Shown here one piece after another: positions 1 to 5,906 of a stretch of DNA of 6,671 nt. The translations under genes and the position numbers were made by a program. The notes beneath the pieces are model-generated. The model did not search any database, had not been told where the DNA came from, and worked only from the letters and a program-made list of their open reading frames with translations. Every line of letters begins with the position of its first letter. Position 1 is the first letter of the stretch. The DNA is from JBGPBY01 sp041481485 (GTDB taxonomy: Bacteria > Acidobacteriota > Terriglobia > 20CM-2-55-15), in contig JBGPBY010000414.1 of the NCBI GenBank assembly GCA_041481485.1, forward strand, positions 1 through 6,671, given 5' to 3'.

Positions 1-1104
1 CTGCAACGGATTGAATTGCGGGAATTGCGGATGCAACTGGTGCATCCGTTCCAGACCAGTTTCGGTACAACCCGCGAGCGCCGTATCCTGATCGTAAAGG
101 TGAGCGACGGTGTTCATTCCGGTTACGGCGAAGTCACTGCCGGTGAGGGGCCGTTCTATTCCCACGAAACCTGGCAAACCGCGTGGCACATTCTCGAGGA
201 CTTCATCATTCCCAGAGCGATCGGCAGAGAACTGGAATCCGCGAAAGACATGCAGTCCATCCTGTCCGGAATTCGCGGTCATCGAATGGCTCAGGCGGGC
301 GTGGAAACTGCAGTATGGGACATTGAGGCGCGGAAGGCCAACACCCCGCTATGGAAGTTTCTTGGAGGTGTCCGGACCGCAATTGACTGCGGTGTTTCAA
401 TTGGAATTGAACCTACGATCGAGAAACAACTGCAAAAAATCCAGACAGAACTGGATGCGGGCTACCGCCGGATTAAACTGAAAATCAAACCGGGCTGGGA
501 CATTCAGATGATTGAGGAGGTTCGCAGGACTTTCCCGAAAATTCCCCTGATGGTAGATGCGAATTCAGCCTACACGCTGGCCGACATCGAACTGTTCAGG
601 AAACTCGATCGATTCGATCTCATGATGATCGAGCAGCCGCTTCACGACGAGGACATGATCGACCACGCCGAATTGCAGCGGCAAATCCAAACTTCGATTT
701 GCCTGGACGAATCGATCCATTCGGCGGCAGATGCCCGCAAGGCCATTCAGATCGGCGCCTGCCGCATCATCAATATCAAGCTGGGGCGCGTCGGCGGGCA
801 TCGCGAAGCGCGTGCGGTTCACGACGTTTGCCGGGACCGCGGCATTCCCGTTTGGTGTGGGGGGATGCTCGAATCCGGAATCGGACGGGCTCACAATATT
901 GCGATGTCCAGCCTGGAAGGCTTCACATTACCGGGAGACGTCACAGCAAGCCGGCGGTATTGGACCGAGGACGTGATCGATCCCGAAGTCGAAGTATCCA
1001 CCGACGGCCGGATCACTGAGCGTATGGATTCCGGATTTGGTTATCGCGTGAACGAAAAGCGTCTTGAAAAGTTCACCGTGCGGTATCAGGCCTTTTCTGC
1101 ATGA
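1..1104 (+). CDS. menC: MenC-type o-succinylbenzoate synthase / N-succinylamino-acid racemase (5' partial)
   Basis: Enolase-superfamily enzyme. The family either dehydrates SHCHC to o-succinylbenzoate in menaquinone synthesis or racemizes N-succinylamino acids; many members do both, and sequence alone does not decide here. The N-terminal capping domain carries the family's HPFQTSFGT substrate-loop motif. Counting from window base 1, the barrel shows the catalytic K159-x-K161 (RIKLKIKPGWD), metal ligands D186 (VDAN), E211 (IEQP) and D236 (LDES), and the opposite lysine K260 (NIKLGRVGG). The WCGGMLESG loop follows at about 285-293. All key residues are intact. The frame is open to base 1 and reads LQRIELRELRMQLVHPF, matching the usual first strand, so the true start lies just left of the window; a TTG at 16 or ATG at 31 would clip that strand. 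The stop overlaps the next gene's ATG by 4 bases (ATGA), suggesting translational coupling. Family assignment is firm; the in vivo substrate is inference. Confidence 0.9.
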   Translation: MQRIELRELRMQLVHPFQTSFGTTRERRILIVKVSDGVHSGYGEVTAGEGPFYSHETWQTAWHILEDFIIPRAIGRELESAKDMQSILSGIRGHRMAQAGVETAVWDIEARKANTPLWKFLGGVRTAIDCGVSIGIEPTIEKQLQKIQTELDAGYRRIKLKIKPGWDIQMIEEVRRTFPKIPLMVDANSAYTLADIELFRKLDRFDLMMIEQPLHDEDMIDHAELQRQIQTSICLDESIHSAADARKAIQIGACRIINIKLGRVGGHREARAVHDVCRDRGIPVWCGGMLESGIGRAHNIAMSSLEGFTLPGDVTASRRYWTEDVIDPEVEVSTDGRITERMDSGFGYRVNEKRLEKFTVRYQAFSA

Positions 1105-2372
1105 CTGTTGTCGAAGCGGAATGGGTTTGTCCGATCACTTCTCCTCCGATTCGCAATGGAGCCATTGCGATCGAGAACGGCCGCATTGCCGGCCTTGGCG
1201 ATTCCAGTAAGATTCAAGGGACCAACCGTCGCCGTCACAGCGGATGCATCATCATTCCAGGGTTTGTCAATGCGCATGCTCATCTTGAACTGACGATCCT
1301 TCGGGGCATGTTTGAGAACCTTTCGTTTTCAGACTGGATCCGGCGAATGGTCCGCATCAAATATCAATTGATGACTGCGGATGACTACAGACTCTCAGCC
1401 CGTTTAGGCGCGACCGAGATGCTTCGTGCGGGAATCACCACGGTTGCCGAGGTCATGGACATCGGAACGGGTTGGGATGCCATGAAGGAATTCGGGCTTC
1501 GTGGCATTGCATTTCAGGAAGTATTCGGACCCGCCGAATCCGCAGCCGGCAAAGCGATGGAAGGATTGATTCGAAAGCTCGGACGATATCGCACTGATGA
1601 ATCTAGAACGATGCGCGCCGGTGTGTCTCCCCATGCGCCATATACAGTCTCCAGGCCTTTGTTTGAACGCGTGCGTGATTTTGCCCGCAGGGAATCCCTG
1701 CACATGACGACGCATGGGGCCGAATCGCACGATGAGACGCTGTTTGTGCGCGATGGTGGTGGGCCGTTTGCGGAAGCTCATGCGGCCCGCGGAATCGAAG
1801 TGACGCCGCGCGGCTGCTCGCCCCTGGCTTATCTGGAGAATCTCGGTCTTCTCGGGCCCGATATGTTGATTGCGCATGCCGTGGAAGCGGACGATCGCGA
1901 TCTGGAGCTTCTTCAGAAGAACAGAACGCCTGTTGTTCATTGTCCGAAATCCAATGCAAAGCTGGGTAATGGTGTTGCGCGCGTTCGGGAAATGCAGGAC
2001 TGTGGGATTTCTCTCTCTCTGGGAACGGACAGCATTGCCAGCAACGAATCCCTGGATATGTTTGAGGAAATGCGGGCCGCTCAATCCAACGGACTGACAA
2101 CCTCGGAAGTATTCCGAATGTCGACGATTGAGGGAGCATTAGCTCTAGGGCTTGAAGACGAGCTTGGAAGCCTCGAACCGGGCAAGCTGGCGGATTTTTC
2201 GATCGTGGACCTGGGATGGCAGAAGCCGGTCGTTGAACCTCTTGAGGAGATCGTCGCTTCCGCAACACGAGAGAATATCCGGGCTGTGTATTTGGCGGGC
2301 CGCGAAGTCTCACTCGAAAACGAGCAACTTTGGACTCTCGCGCAGCCGGTGATCAAACGGTTGAAGGAATGA
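1101..2372 (+). CDS. Metal-dependent amidohydrolase, ATZ/TRZ (aminohydrolase/deaminase) type
   Basis: 423-residue amidohydrolase-superfamily protein, likely a cytosolic deaminase or hydrolase acting on a purine-like or other N-heterocyclic substrate. Visible motifs in order: a short N-terminal beta-sandwich strand (ENGRIAGLG); the metal-binding HAH at 59-61 (GFVNAHAHLE); H205 and E208 in THGAES, matching the HLAES motif of S-adenosylhomocysteine/aminodeoxyfutalosine-type deaminases; H259 (IAHAVEAD); H280 (HCPKSN); the metal-binding D310 (LGTDSIASN) followed by SLDMFEEMR; and a C-terminal beta-sandwich segment (GSLEPGKLADFSIV). Length and motif set are typical and all expected metal ligands are present. 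The ATG at 1101 overlaps the upstream enolase-family gene by 4 bases, so the two are probably co-translated. Neighbouring a MenC homologue makes a role in quinone synthesis or in processing an N-acyl amino compound possible, but substrate assignment is speculative. Confidence is high for the family and low for the reaction. Confidence 0.88.
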   Translation: MTVVEAEWVCPITSPPIRNGAIAIENGRIAGLGDSSKIQGTNRRRHSGCIIIPGFVNAHAHLELTILRGMFENLSFSDWIRRMVRIKYQLMTADDYRLSARLGATEMLRAGITTVAEVMDIGTGWDAMKEFGLRGIAFQEVFGPAESAAGKAMEGLIRKLGRYRTDESRTMRAGVSPHAPYTVSRPLFERVRDFARRESLHMTTHGAESHDETLFVRDGGGPFAEAHAARGIEVTPRGCSPLAYLENLGLLGPDMLIAHAVEADDRDLELLQKNRTPVVHCPKSNAKLGNGVARVREMQDCGISLSLGTDSIASNESLDMFEEMRAAQSNGLTTSEVFRMSTIEGALALGLEDELGSLEPGKLADFSIVDLGWQKPVVEPLEEIVASATRENIRAVYLAGREVSLENEQLWTLAQPVIKRLKE

Positions 2373-2417
2373 TCCCTCTCCCGATGGGAGCCATTGACAT
2401 ACTTGACTGACAGCGGA

Positions 2418-2442
2418 CTGTAGGCGCGGTCTATGACCGCGC
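2418..2442 (+). repeat. Palindromic repeat copy 1 (family A)
   Basis: A CTGTAG lead precedes a perfect hairpin at 2424-2442 (arms GCGCGGTC / GACCGCGC, loop TAT). It is identical, in reverse complement, to copy 4 at 2563-2587. Confidence 0.8.
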
Positions 2443-2463
2443 ACGATGTATCAGATATGGACT

Positions 2464-2484
2464 GCGCTCGGTCATAGTAGGGGT
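2464..2484 (-). repeat. Degenerate palindromic repeat copy 2 (family A relic)
   Basis: The left part GCGCTCGGTCATAG resembles the minus-orientation repeat (GCGCGGTCATAG) with one inserted T. It is followed directly by TAGGGGT, which resembles the lead of a plus-orientation copy. The second hairpin arm is missing, so this looks like a decayed or recombined remnant. Confidence 0.45.
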
Positions 2485-2505
2485 GAACAAACTCGAATTG
2501 AGCAA

Positions 2506-2532
2506 CTGTAGGGGCGGTCTATGACCGCCCGC
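2506..2532 (+). repeat. Palindromic repeat copy 3 (family A)
   Basis: Same CTGTAG lead as copy 1, then a hairpin at 2512-2530 with arms GGGCGGTC / GACCGCCC and loop TAT. It differs from copies 1 and 4 at one base in each arm, and the two changes pair with each other, so the 8-base stem is preserved. Confidence 0.8.
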
Positions 2533-2562
2533 AATCCGAAGGACAGCAGGCCTCTCCATTGT

Positions 2563-2587
2563 GCGCGGTCATAGACCGCGCCTACAG
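2563..2587 (-). repeat. Palindromic repeat copy 4 (family A, inverted)
   Basis: Hairpin at 2563-2581 (arms GCGCGGTC / GACCGCGC, loop ATA) followed by CTACAG. It is the exact reverse complement of copy 1. It ends about 27 bases beyond the permease stop codon. Confidence 0.8.
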
Positions 2588-2613
2588 TGGGAATCGCATT
2601 CTTGAGGGAGACC

Positions 2614-3921
2614 TCAGTCCACCACGTCTGCCGCGAGGCGTGCCTGCTTTGCCCGGAAGAAATACAAAATGAATCCCGAGGCCAAGGTGACCACTCCCGC
2701 TATCGCCGCTTTCGGGGCAGACTGAATGCTCCACACGGTCATCCAGATTGTGAAGATCAGAAAGATCAGCGGAGTCACGGGGTAACCGATGCAGATCTTT
2801 ACGCGCGACCGATTCTCGCTGCGCAGCCGGAACAGGCTGAATACGGTGAGGGCTGCGAAAATATTCAGCGTGAACCCGATGTAAATCAGCAGCGTATCGA
2901 AGGAGAACGTTACGGCGATGATGGCTGCAATTCCGGCCTGCAGGGCGATGGCCCGCGCCGGCACATTACGATGATTCAGTTTCGACAGAAAAGGAGGAAG
3001 GAATCCATCCCGGGACATGGCTTCTGTGATTCGCGGTCCGACCATCAGCATGGAACTGATGGGGCAGAGCAGGGTCATCGCGATCAGCATGGAAACGATG
3101 CCTCCCACACGCACTCCCCACAAAGTCGACGCCACGCGATAGCCAACCTCCTCGACGCCTGCAAGATTCTTCGCAGGAACGACCAGAAGGAATGACAGAT
3201 TCAGCAGAAAATAAAGAACCATCACAATGGCGGTTCCGAGTAACAGTGATCGTGGCAGTGTCAACTGAGGAGATTTCAGCTCCGAGGCAATATAAGCCGC
3301 CGCGTTCCAGCCGGCGTAGGCAAACGATACAAACACCAGAACTACCGCAAATGGCGAGGAGATGAGGTAACTGGGGTGAATTGCCATGAGATCGCCGTGA
3401 TCCCCTTTTGGAAAGACAAACAACACCGCGATGATGAAAGAGACAATCAAGACAATCTTGGTGCCGGTGATAAAAGTCTGAAAGCGGCTTCCGATGTGAA
3501 CTTCGCGCGCATGCAGGGCGGCGAGCGCCACGACGACCAGGGCCGCCATTCCGCCGACCGGCCAGCGGGGTATGACTGTGGCCAGATACGCGTTCATGGC
3601 AATGGCCGACGCGGCGATTGGCGCTGCAAATCCCACAACCACAGACACCGTGCCGGAAATGAAGCCCAGGGACGGGTGAATCAGGCGGCTCAGGTAGTAA
3701 TACTCGCCTCCGGAATGCGGAAGATTGGCTCCCACTTCGCCGTAGCAAAGAGCTCCGCAGAGTGCGATCAGGCCTCCCAGGGTCCAGGCCATCAGGATAT
3801 CTCCGCCGCCGGGGGCTGTTTGGGCCATGAAGCCGGTGGTCGTGAAGACCCCGGTTCCAATCATATTGGCCACCACGGTGACGGTTGCGGCGGTCAGGGT
3901 CAAAACGCGTCGGTTGGCCAC
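2614..3921 (-). CDS. APC-superfamily amino acid permease
   Basis: 435-residue inner-membrane transporter of the amino acid-polyamine-organocation superfamily, probably a cation-coupled amino acid importer or an exchanger. About twelve hydrophobic segments can be read, roughly at 7-30, 42-62, 87-115, 122-140, 149-170, 187-212, 225-248, 270-297, 323-345, 346-366, 380-399 and 404-422. The substrate-site glycine motif in helix 1 is NMIGTGVF (19-26), PHSGGEYYYLSR follows helix 2 (68-79), and helix 6 has the family pattern FAYAGWNAAAYIASELKSP (200-218). Length is typical. The start is GTG at 3921, 3 bases after the ribA stop and in the same reading frame, with no clear Shine-Dalgarno sequence; the first internal ATG would remove much of helix 1. 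Translation is probably coupled to ribA. The substrate cannot be told from sequence; a link to riboflavin through its neighbour is possible but not supported by family membership. Confidence 0.9.
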   Translation of the reverse strand: MANRRVLTLTAATVTVVANMIGTGVFTTTGFMAQTAPGGGDILMAWTLGGLIALCGALCYGEVGANLPHSGGEYYYLSRLIHPSLGFISGTVSVVVGFAAPIAASAIAMNAYLATVIPRWPVGGMAALVVVALAALHAREVHIGSRFQTFITGTKIVLIVSFIIAVLFVFPKGDHGDLMAIHPSYLISSPFAVVLVFVSFAYAGWNAAAYIASELKSPQLTLPRSLLLGTAIVMVLYFLLNLSFLLVVPAKNLAGVEEVGYRVASTLWGVRVGGIVSMLIAMTLLCPISSMLMVGPRITEAMSRDGFLPPFLSKLNHRNVPARAIALQAGIAAIIAVTFSFDTLLIYIGFTLNIFAALTVFSLFRLRSENRSRVKICIGYPVTPLIFLIFTIWMTVWSIQSAPKAAIAGVVTLASGFILYFFRAKQARLAADVVD

Positions 3922-3924
3922 AGG

Positions 3925-4524
3925 TTAGACCGTCGAAAGAAGGTGGCCGAGTTTGTTCTTCTTCGCGAGAAGATAACGTTGGGTTCCGTCAGTGGATGGG
4001 ATTTCAATAGGAACACGTTCAACCACAGTAATTCCTGCCTCCTTGACGGCCGCTACTTTTCGGGGGTTGTTCGTCATTAATCTCAGACGGTTCACATCGA
4101 AATAGCGGAGCACCTCCAGGCAAAGTGCGTAATTCCGGTGGTCGGCTTCGAATCCCAGATGCTGATTGGCTTCGACGGTATCCATTCCCTGATCCTGCTG
4201 CAACTGATAAGCGCGCAGTTTGTTGACCAGGCCAATGCCGCGTCCTTCCTGTAACTGATAAATCAGGATTCCGTTTCCATCTTCTGCAATGGCTCGTTGG
4301 GCAAATTCCAGTTGTTCGCCGCAATCGCAACGGCTGGAATGGAAAACGTCGCCGGTCAGGCATTGAGAATGGATACGAACCAGTGGGGCATTTGTGCTGG
4401 ATGGTGCTCCCATCACGAGAGCGAGCGCTCCATCAGACTCGTCGTCGGATTCGAAACCGAAATAAACCTTGAAGTTGCCAAAACGGGTCGGCAACCCAGT
4501 TTCACCGACGTTATTGGAGTTCAT
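3925..4524 (-). CDS. ribA: GTP cyclohydrolase II, standalone
   Basis: Catalyses the first step of riboflavin synthesis, opening GTP to a diaminopyrimidine with loss of formate and pyrophosphate. At 199 residues it is close to E. coli RibA (196). Motifs: LPTRFGNF near the N-terminus; RIHSQCLTGD with zinc ligand C55, then C66 and C68 in SRCDCG; the GTP-binding YQLQEGRGIGL segment (89-99); DTVEANQHLGF; R130, matching the catalytic arginine; TNNPRKV; and VERVPIEI. The C-terminus ends in the usual KLGHLL. No DHBP synthase (RibB) domain is fused. The frame stays open upstream to 4689, but that would overlap the upstream lipoprotein gene. ATG 4524 gives the canonical N-terminus and lies 8 bases behind an extended -10 motif, so it is preferred. 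No FMN riboswitch fits in the 40-base leader gap. The permease gene follows after 3 bases. Confidence 0.95.
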   Translation of the reverse strand: MNSNNVGETGLPTRFGNFKVYFGFESDDESDGALALVMGAPSSTNAPLVRIHSQCLTGDVFHSSRCDCGEQLEFAQRAIAEDGNGILIYQLQEGRGIGLVNKLRAYQLQQDQGMDTVEANQHLGFEADHRNYALCLEVLRYFDVNRLRLMTNNPRKVAAVKEAGITVVERVPIEIPSTDGTQRYLLAKKNKLGHLLSTV

Positions 4525-4532
4525 AAAATCGA

Positions 4533-4541
4533 AGTATAGCA
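4533..4541 (-). promoter_or_regulatory. Extended -10 promoter motif for ribA
   Basis: On the minus strand this reads TGCTATACT, a TGn-extended -10 box one base off the TATAAT consensus. Only 8 bases (TCGATTTT) separate it from the ATG at 4524, placing the expected transcription start within a base or two of the start codon. No good -35 box is seen, and no Shine-Dalgarno sequence. The site lies in the 40-base gap after the lipoprotein stop. Confidence 0.6.
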
Positions 4542-4564
4542 CGCGAAAGAGCGGGCAACGGTGG

Positions 4565-5158
4565 TCAGGGAGTTGAGGCTGTGGGCAATTGAATGTCGTC
4601 CGCCGTTCCCCGCATGCCGTCGGGTCCAAAAGACAGCAATCGGTATCCGGCGGGCGATACTTCAAACAATATGGGGCGTCCCCACGCATCCGTGCGCACC
4701 AGATCGGTCATATAGTCGGGATGCAGAATATCGGTCAGCGTCACAATATCCTTAGCATTCGGCGCGGTACCGTTTTTCTGCTGAAATGCGGCGATTCCTC
4801 TGGCAAGCAATTGCAATGACTGGAGAGTTGCCCGGCGGCGGTTATCATTCACGGCAGTAACCAGCTCGTCCAAACCGACCCAGTCCCGGTCTCCCAGCCG
4901 GACAGCGGCAACATGCCACGGATCGGACGGTTTGTCGCGCTTGAATTCAAACGCCAGAGCCACTGTGGTTTCTGCGATGGCATCTTTGTCGGTCTGAGAA
5001 ACGATGCGCTGAACCTGTATGGATCCGGGAACCAGCGCTGAAGTTCCGATTGCTGCGATTTGCCGCCGCGCTTCTTCGTGCGAAAGGCGGGCGCCTGAGC
5101 AACCGGCAAAGGACAATGCCAGAAAGGAGAAGCACGTCAGAGGAATCCGCGGTTTCAT
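4565..5158 (-). CDS. Putative lipoprotein with GspG-like (pseudopilin) C-terminal domain
   Basis: 197 residues from ATG 5158. Residues 1-20 look like a lipoprotein signal: two early basic residues, a hydrophobic stretch, and a lipobox-like SFAGC with C20 as the acylated cysteine (F at -3 is less usual). Residues about 21-110 are unrecognised. Residues about 112-190 resemble the soluble domain of type II secretion major pseudopilins: a helix with AFQQKNGTAP, then a segment ending TDAWGRPILF, then YRLLSFGPDGMRGTADDI (172-189), whose acidic loop matches the calcium-binding region of GspG. The prepilin peptidase motif and long N-terminal helix of real pseudopilins are absent, so this is not a pilin subunit. 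An alternative in-frame ATG at 5191 would add 11 residues ahead of the signal and run into the divergent promoter, so 5158 is preferred. Probably envelope-anchored; function unknown. Confidence 0.75.
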   Translation of the reverse strand: MKPRIPLTCFSFLALSFAGCSGARLSHEEARRQIAAIGTSALVPGSIQVQRIVSQTDKDAIAETTVALAFEFKRDKPSDPWHVAAVRLGDRDWVGLDELVTAVNDNRRRATLQSLQLLARGIAAFQQKNGTAPNAKDIVTLTDILHPDYMTDLVRTDAWGRPILFEVSPAGYRLLSFGPDGMRGTADDIQLPTASTP

Positions 5159-5168
5159 CAGCAGATCG

Positions 5169-5177
5169 AGTCTAGCA
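5169..5177 (-). promoter_or_regulatory. Extended -10-like motif upstream of the lipoprotein gene
   Basis: Minus strand reads TGCTAGACT, a TGn plus a -10-like hexamer, 10 bases before the ATG at 5158. There is no convincing -35 box or Shine-Dalgarno sequence. It lies 5 bases from the divergent plus-strand motif at 5183-5191, so the two promoters would overlap. Confidence 0.4.
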
Positions 5178-5182
5178 TGCTG

Positions 5183-5191
5183 TGGTATCAT
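5183..5191 (+). promoter_or_regulatory. Extended -10 promoter motif for the moaD-moaE fusion gene
   Basis: Reads TGGTATCAT, a TGn-extended -10 box, exactly 8 bases before the GTG at 5200, the same spacing as at ribA. The expected transcription start falls at or next to the start codon. No Shine-Dalgarno sequence is visible. This position argues against the alternative upstream GTG at 5182, which overlaps the motif. Confidence 0.5.
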
Positions 5192-5199
5192 CGGCCAGA

Positions 5200-5868
5200 G
5201 TGCACGTCAGACTACTAACCTTCGCATCGATTCAAGACATTGTGGGATCGCGCCAGATCGATGTGGAGTTGCCCTCGGGCAGCACGATCCGGGATCTGCT
5301 GGCGCATCTTGAAGAGAAATTTCCTCGCATTGCGGGTTATCGCTCGATTTTATTGACAGCTGTGAACGAAGAATACGCAAATCCGGACACTACGATCGCT
5401 GATGGTGACGAAGTGGCTGTGTTTCCGCCGGTCAGCGGGGGTGCAGTCCAGTCGGAGTTTTATCGAGTAACCCGGGAAGAAATCGACGCTCGAGCCATCG
5501 CCACACAACTACAGCGGCCCGAAGCCGGTGCGATTTGTATTTTCGAGGGAATCGTACGGAACAATTCCAAGGGGAAAACAACCCGATACCTGGAATATGA
5601 CGGCTACGAGACCATGGCGCTCGGCAAAATGGAAGAAATCGGCATGTTTGTCCGGCGCGCCTGGGAAATTGATGCCGTAGGAATCGTTCACCGGCTGGGC
5701 CATCTCGACATCGGAGAAACCAGCGTGGCAATTATCATCACCTCGGCCCATCGCCGCGCGGCGTTTGATGCCTGCGAGTACGCCATCGACAAACTCAAAA
5801 AAATCGTCCCCATCTGGAAGAAGGAATTCTTCGAAGACGGGGAAGTCTGGATCGAAGGACTGCACTGA
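5200..5868 (+). CDS. Fused molybdopterin synthase, MoaD-MoaE
   Basis: 222 residues joining both subunits of molybdopterin synthase, which inserts the dithiolene sulfurs into cyclic pyranopterin monophosphate during molybdenum cofactor synthesis. Residues 1-81 are a ubiquitin-like MoaD domain (RLLTFASIQDIVG, then DGDEVAVFPPVSGG), with the sulfur-carrying diglycine at G80-G81. Residues about 85-222 are MoaE: GAICIFEGIVRNN (110-122), HRLG (164-167), and lysines K200 and K207 with the same 7-residue spacing as the E. coli catalytic pair K119/K126. All key residues are intact. Since MoaD must expose a C-terminal glycine thiocarboxylate, the fused chain must be cut after GG, as reported for mycobacterial MoaX. 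GTG 5200 gives the standard MoaD N-terminus (MHVRLLTFAS); a GTG at 5182 would add six residues across the promoter motif. No other moa gene is in the window. Confidence 0.93.
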   Translation: MHVRLLTFASIQDIVGSRQIDVELPSGSTIRDLLAHLEEKFPRIAGYRSILLTAVNEEYANPDTTIADGDEVAVFPPVSGGAVQSEFYRVTREEIDARAIATQLQRPEAGAICIFEGIVRNNSKGKTTRYLEYDGYETMALGKMEEIGMFVRRAWEIDAVGIVHRLGHLDIGETSVAIIITSAHRRAAFDACEYAIDKLKKIVPIWKKEFFEDGEVWIEGLH

Positions 5869-5886
5869 GGGGCTGTCTTGCGATTC

Positions 5887-5906
5887 CCACGGGCTTACGC
5901 CCGTGG
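5887..5906 (+). repeat. Family B outer hairpin, left
   Basis: CCACGGGC-TTAC-GCCCGTGG, a perfect 8-base stem with a 4-base loop, followed by CTAGCC. Its reverse complement matches the right hairpin at 6037-6056 except for one compensated base pair. Confidence 0.8.

Larger units (their letters stand above)
2417..2588. repeat. REPIN-like element: inverted pair of palindromic repeats with internal copies
   Basis: The outer units 2417-2444 and 2561-2588 are perfect 28-base reverse complements of each other. Each contains its own hairpin with 8-base arms and a 3-base loop (GCGCGGTC-TAT-GACCGCGC). Between them lie a third intact copy (2506-2530) and a degenerate one (2464-2484). Two REP-like palindromes in inverted orientation around a short spacer are the layout of REPINs and of small MITE-like elements mobilised in trans by RAYT-type transposases. 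No transposase gene is present in the window. The element sits exactly between two convergent genes. Confidence 0.75.
2373..2613. other. Convergent intergenic region occupied by palindromic repeats
   Basis: This 241-base gap lies between the 3' ends of the amidohydrolase (plus) and the permease (minus). No credible coding sequence is seen. A small hairpin just after the amidohydrolase stop (CTCCC-GAT-GGGAG, 2378-2390) has no following T-run. The rest is dominated by four copies or relics of one palindromic repeat, described separately. The hairpins could end or protect transcripts from both sides, but none shows a classic intrinsic-terminator U-tract. Confidence 0.8.

Noticed and set aside
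2011..2020. (CT)5 run as a phase-variation tract in the amidohydrolase
   Set aside because: It is only ten bases and encodes part of the conserved GISLSLGTD strand; the frame is intact and such short runs are common by chance.
1404..2313. Minus-strand open frames at 1404-2084 and 1603-2313
   Set aside because: Both are antisense to the amidohydrolase, whose motifs are fully intact. Their composition is rich in Arg, Pro and Ser with no family resemblance.
2378..2390. Intrinsic terminator after the amidohydrolase
   Set aside because: The 5-base stem is weak and no T-run follows; called only as a minor hairpin.
2417..2588. CRISPR array
   Set aside because: There are few copies, in mixed orientations, with irregular spacing, and no cas genes.
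2587..4080. Long plus-strand open frames at 2587-3195 and 3376-4080
   Set aside because: They lie antisense to the permease and ribA, have no recognisable domains, and show the His/Asp/Gln/Gly-rich composition of reverse-strand shadows.
4525..4564. FMN riboswitch upstream of ribA
   Set aside because: Only 40 bases separate the genes and the promoter motif takes up part of that; a riboswitch aptamer cannot fit.
4525..4689. N-terminal extension of ribA starting at 4689
   Set aside because: It would overlap the end of the lipoprotein gene and adds Cys/Pro-rich sequence unlike any RibA. ATG 4524 gives the normal N-terminus and length and has a promoter motif in front.
5159..5199. Molybdenum-cofactor riboswitch before the moaD-moaE gene
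   Set aside because: The 41-base divergent gap is far too short for the aptamer.
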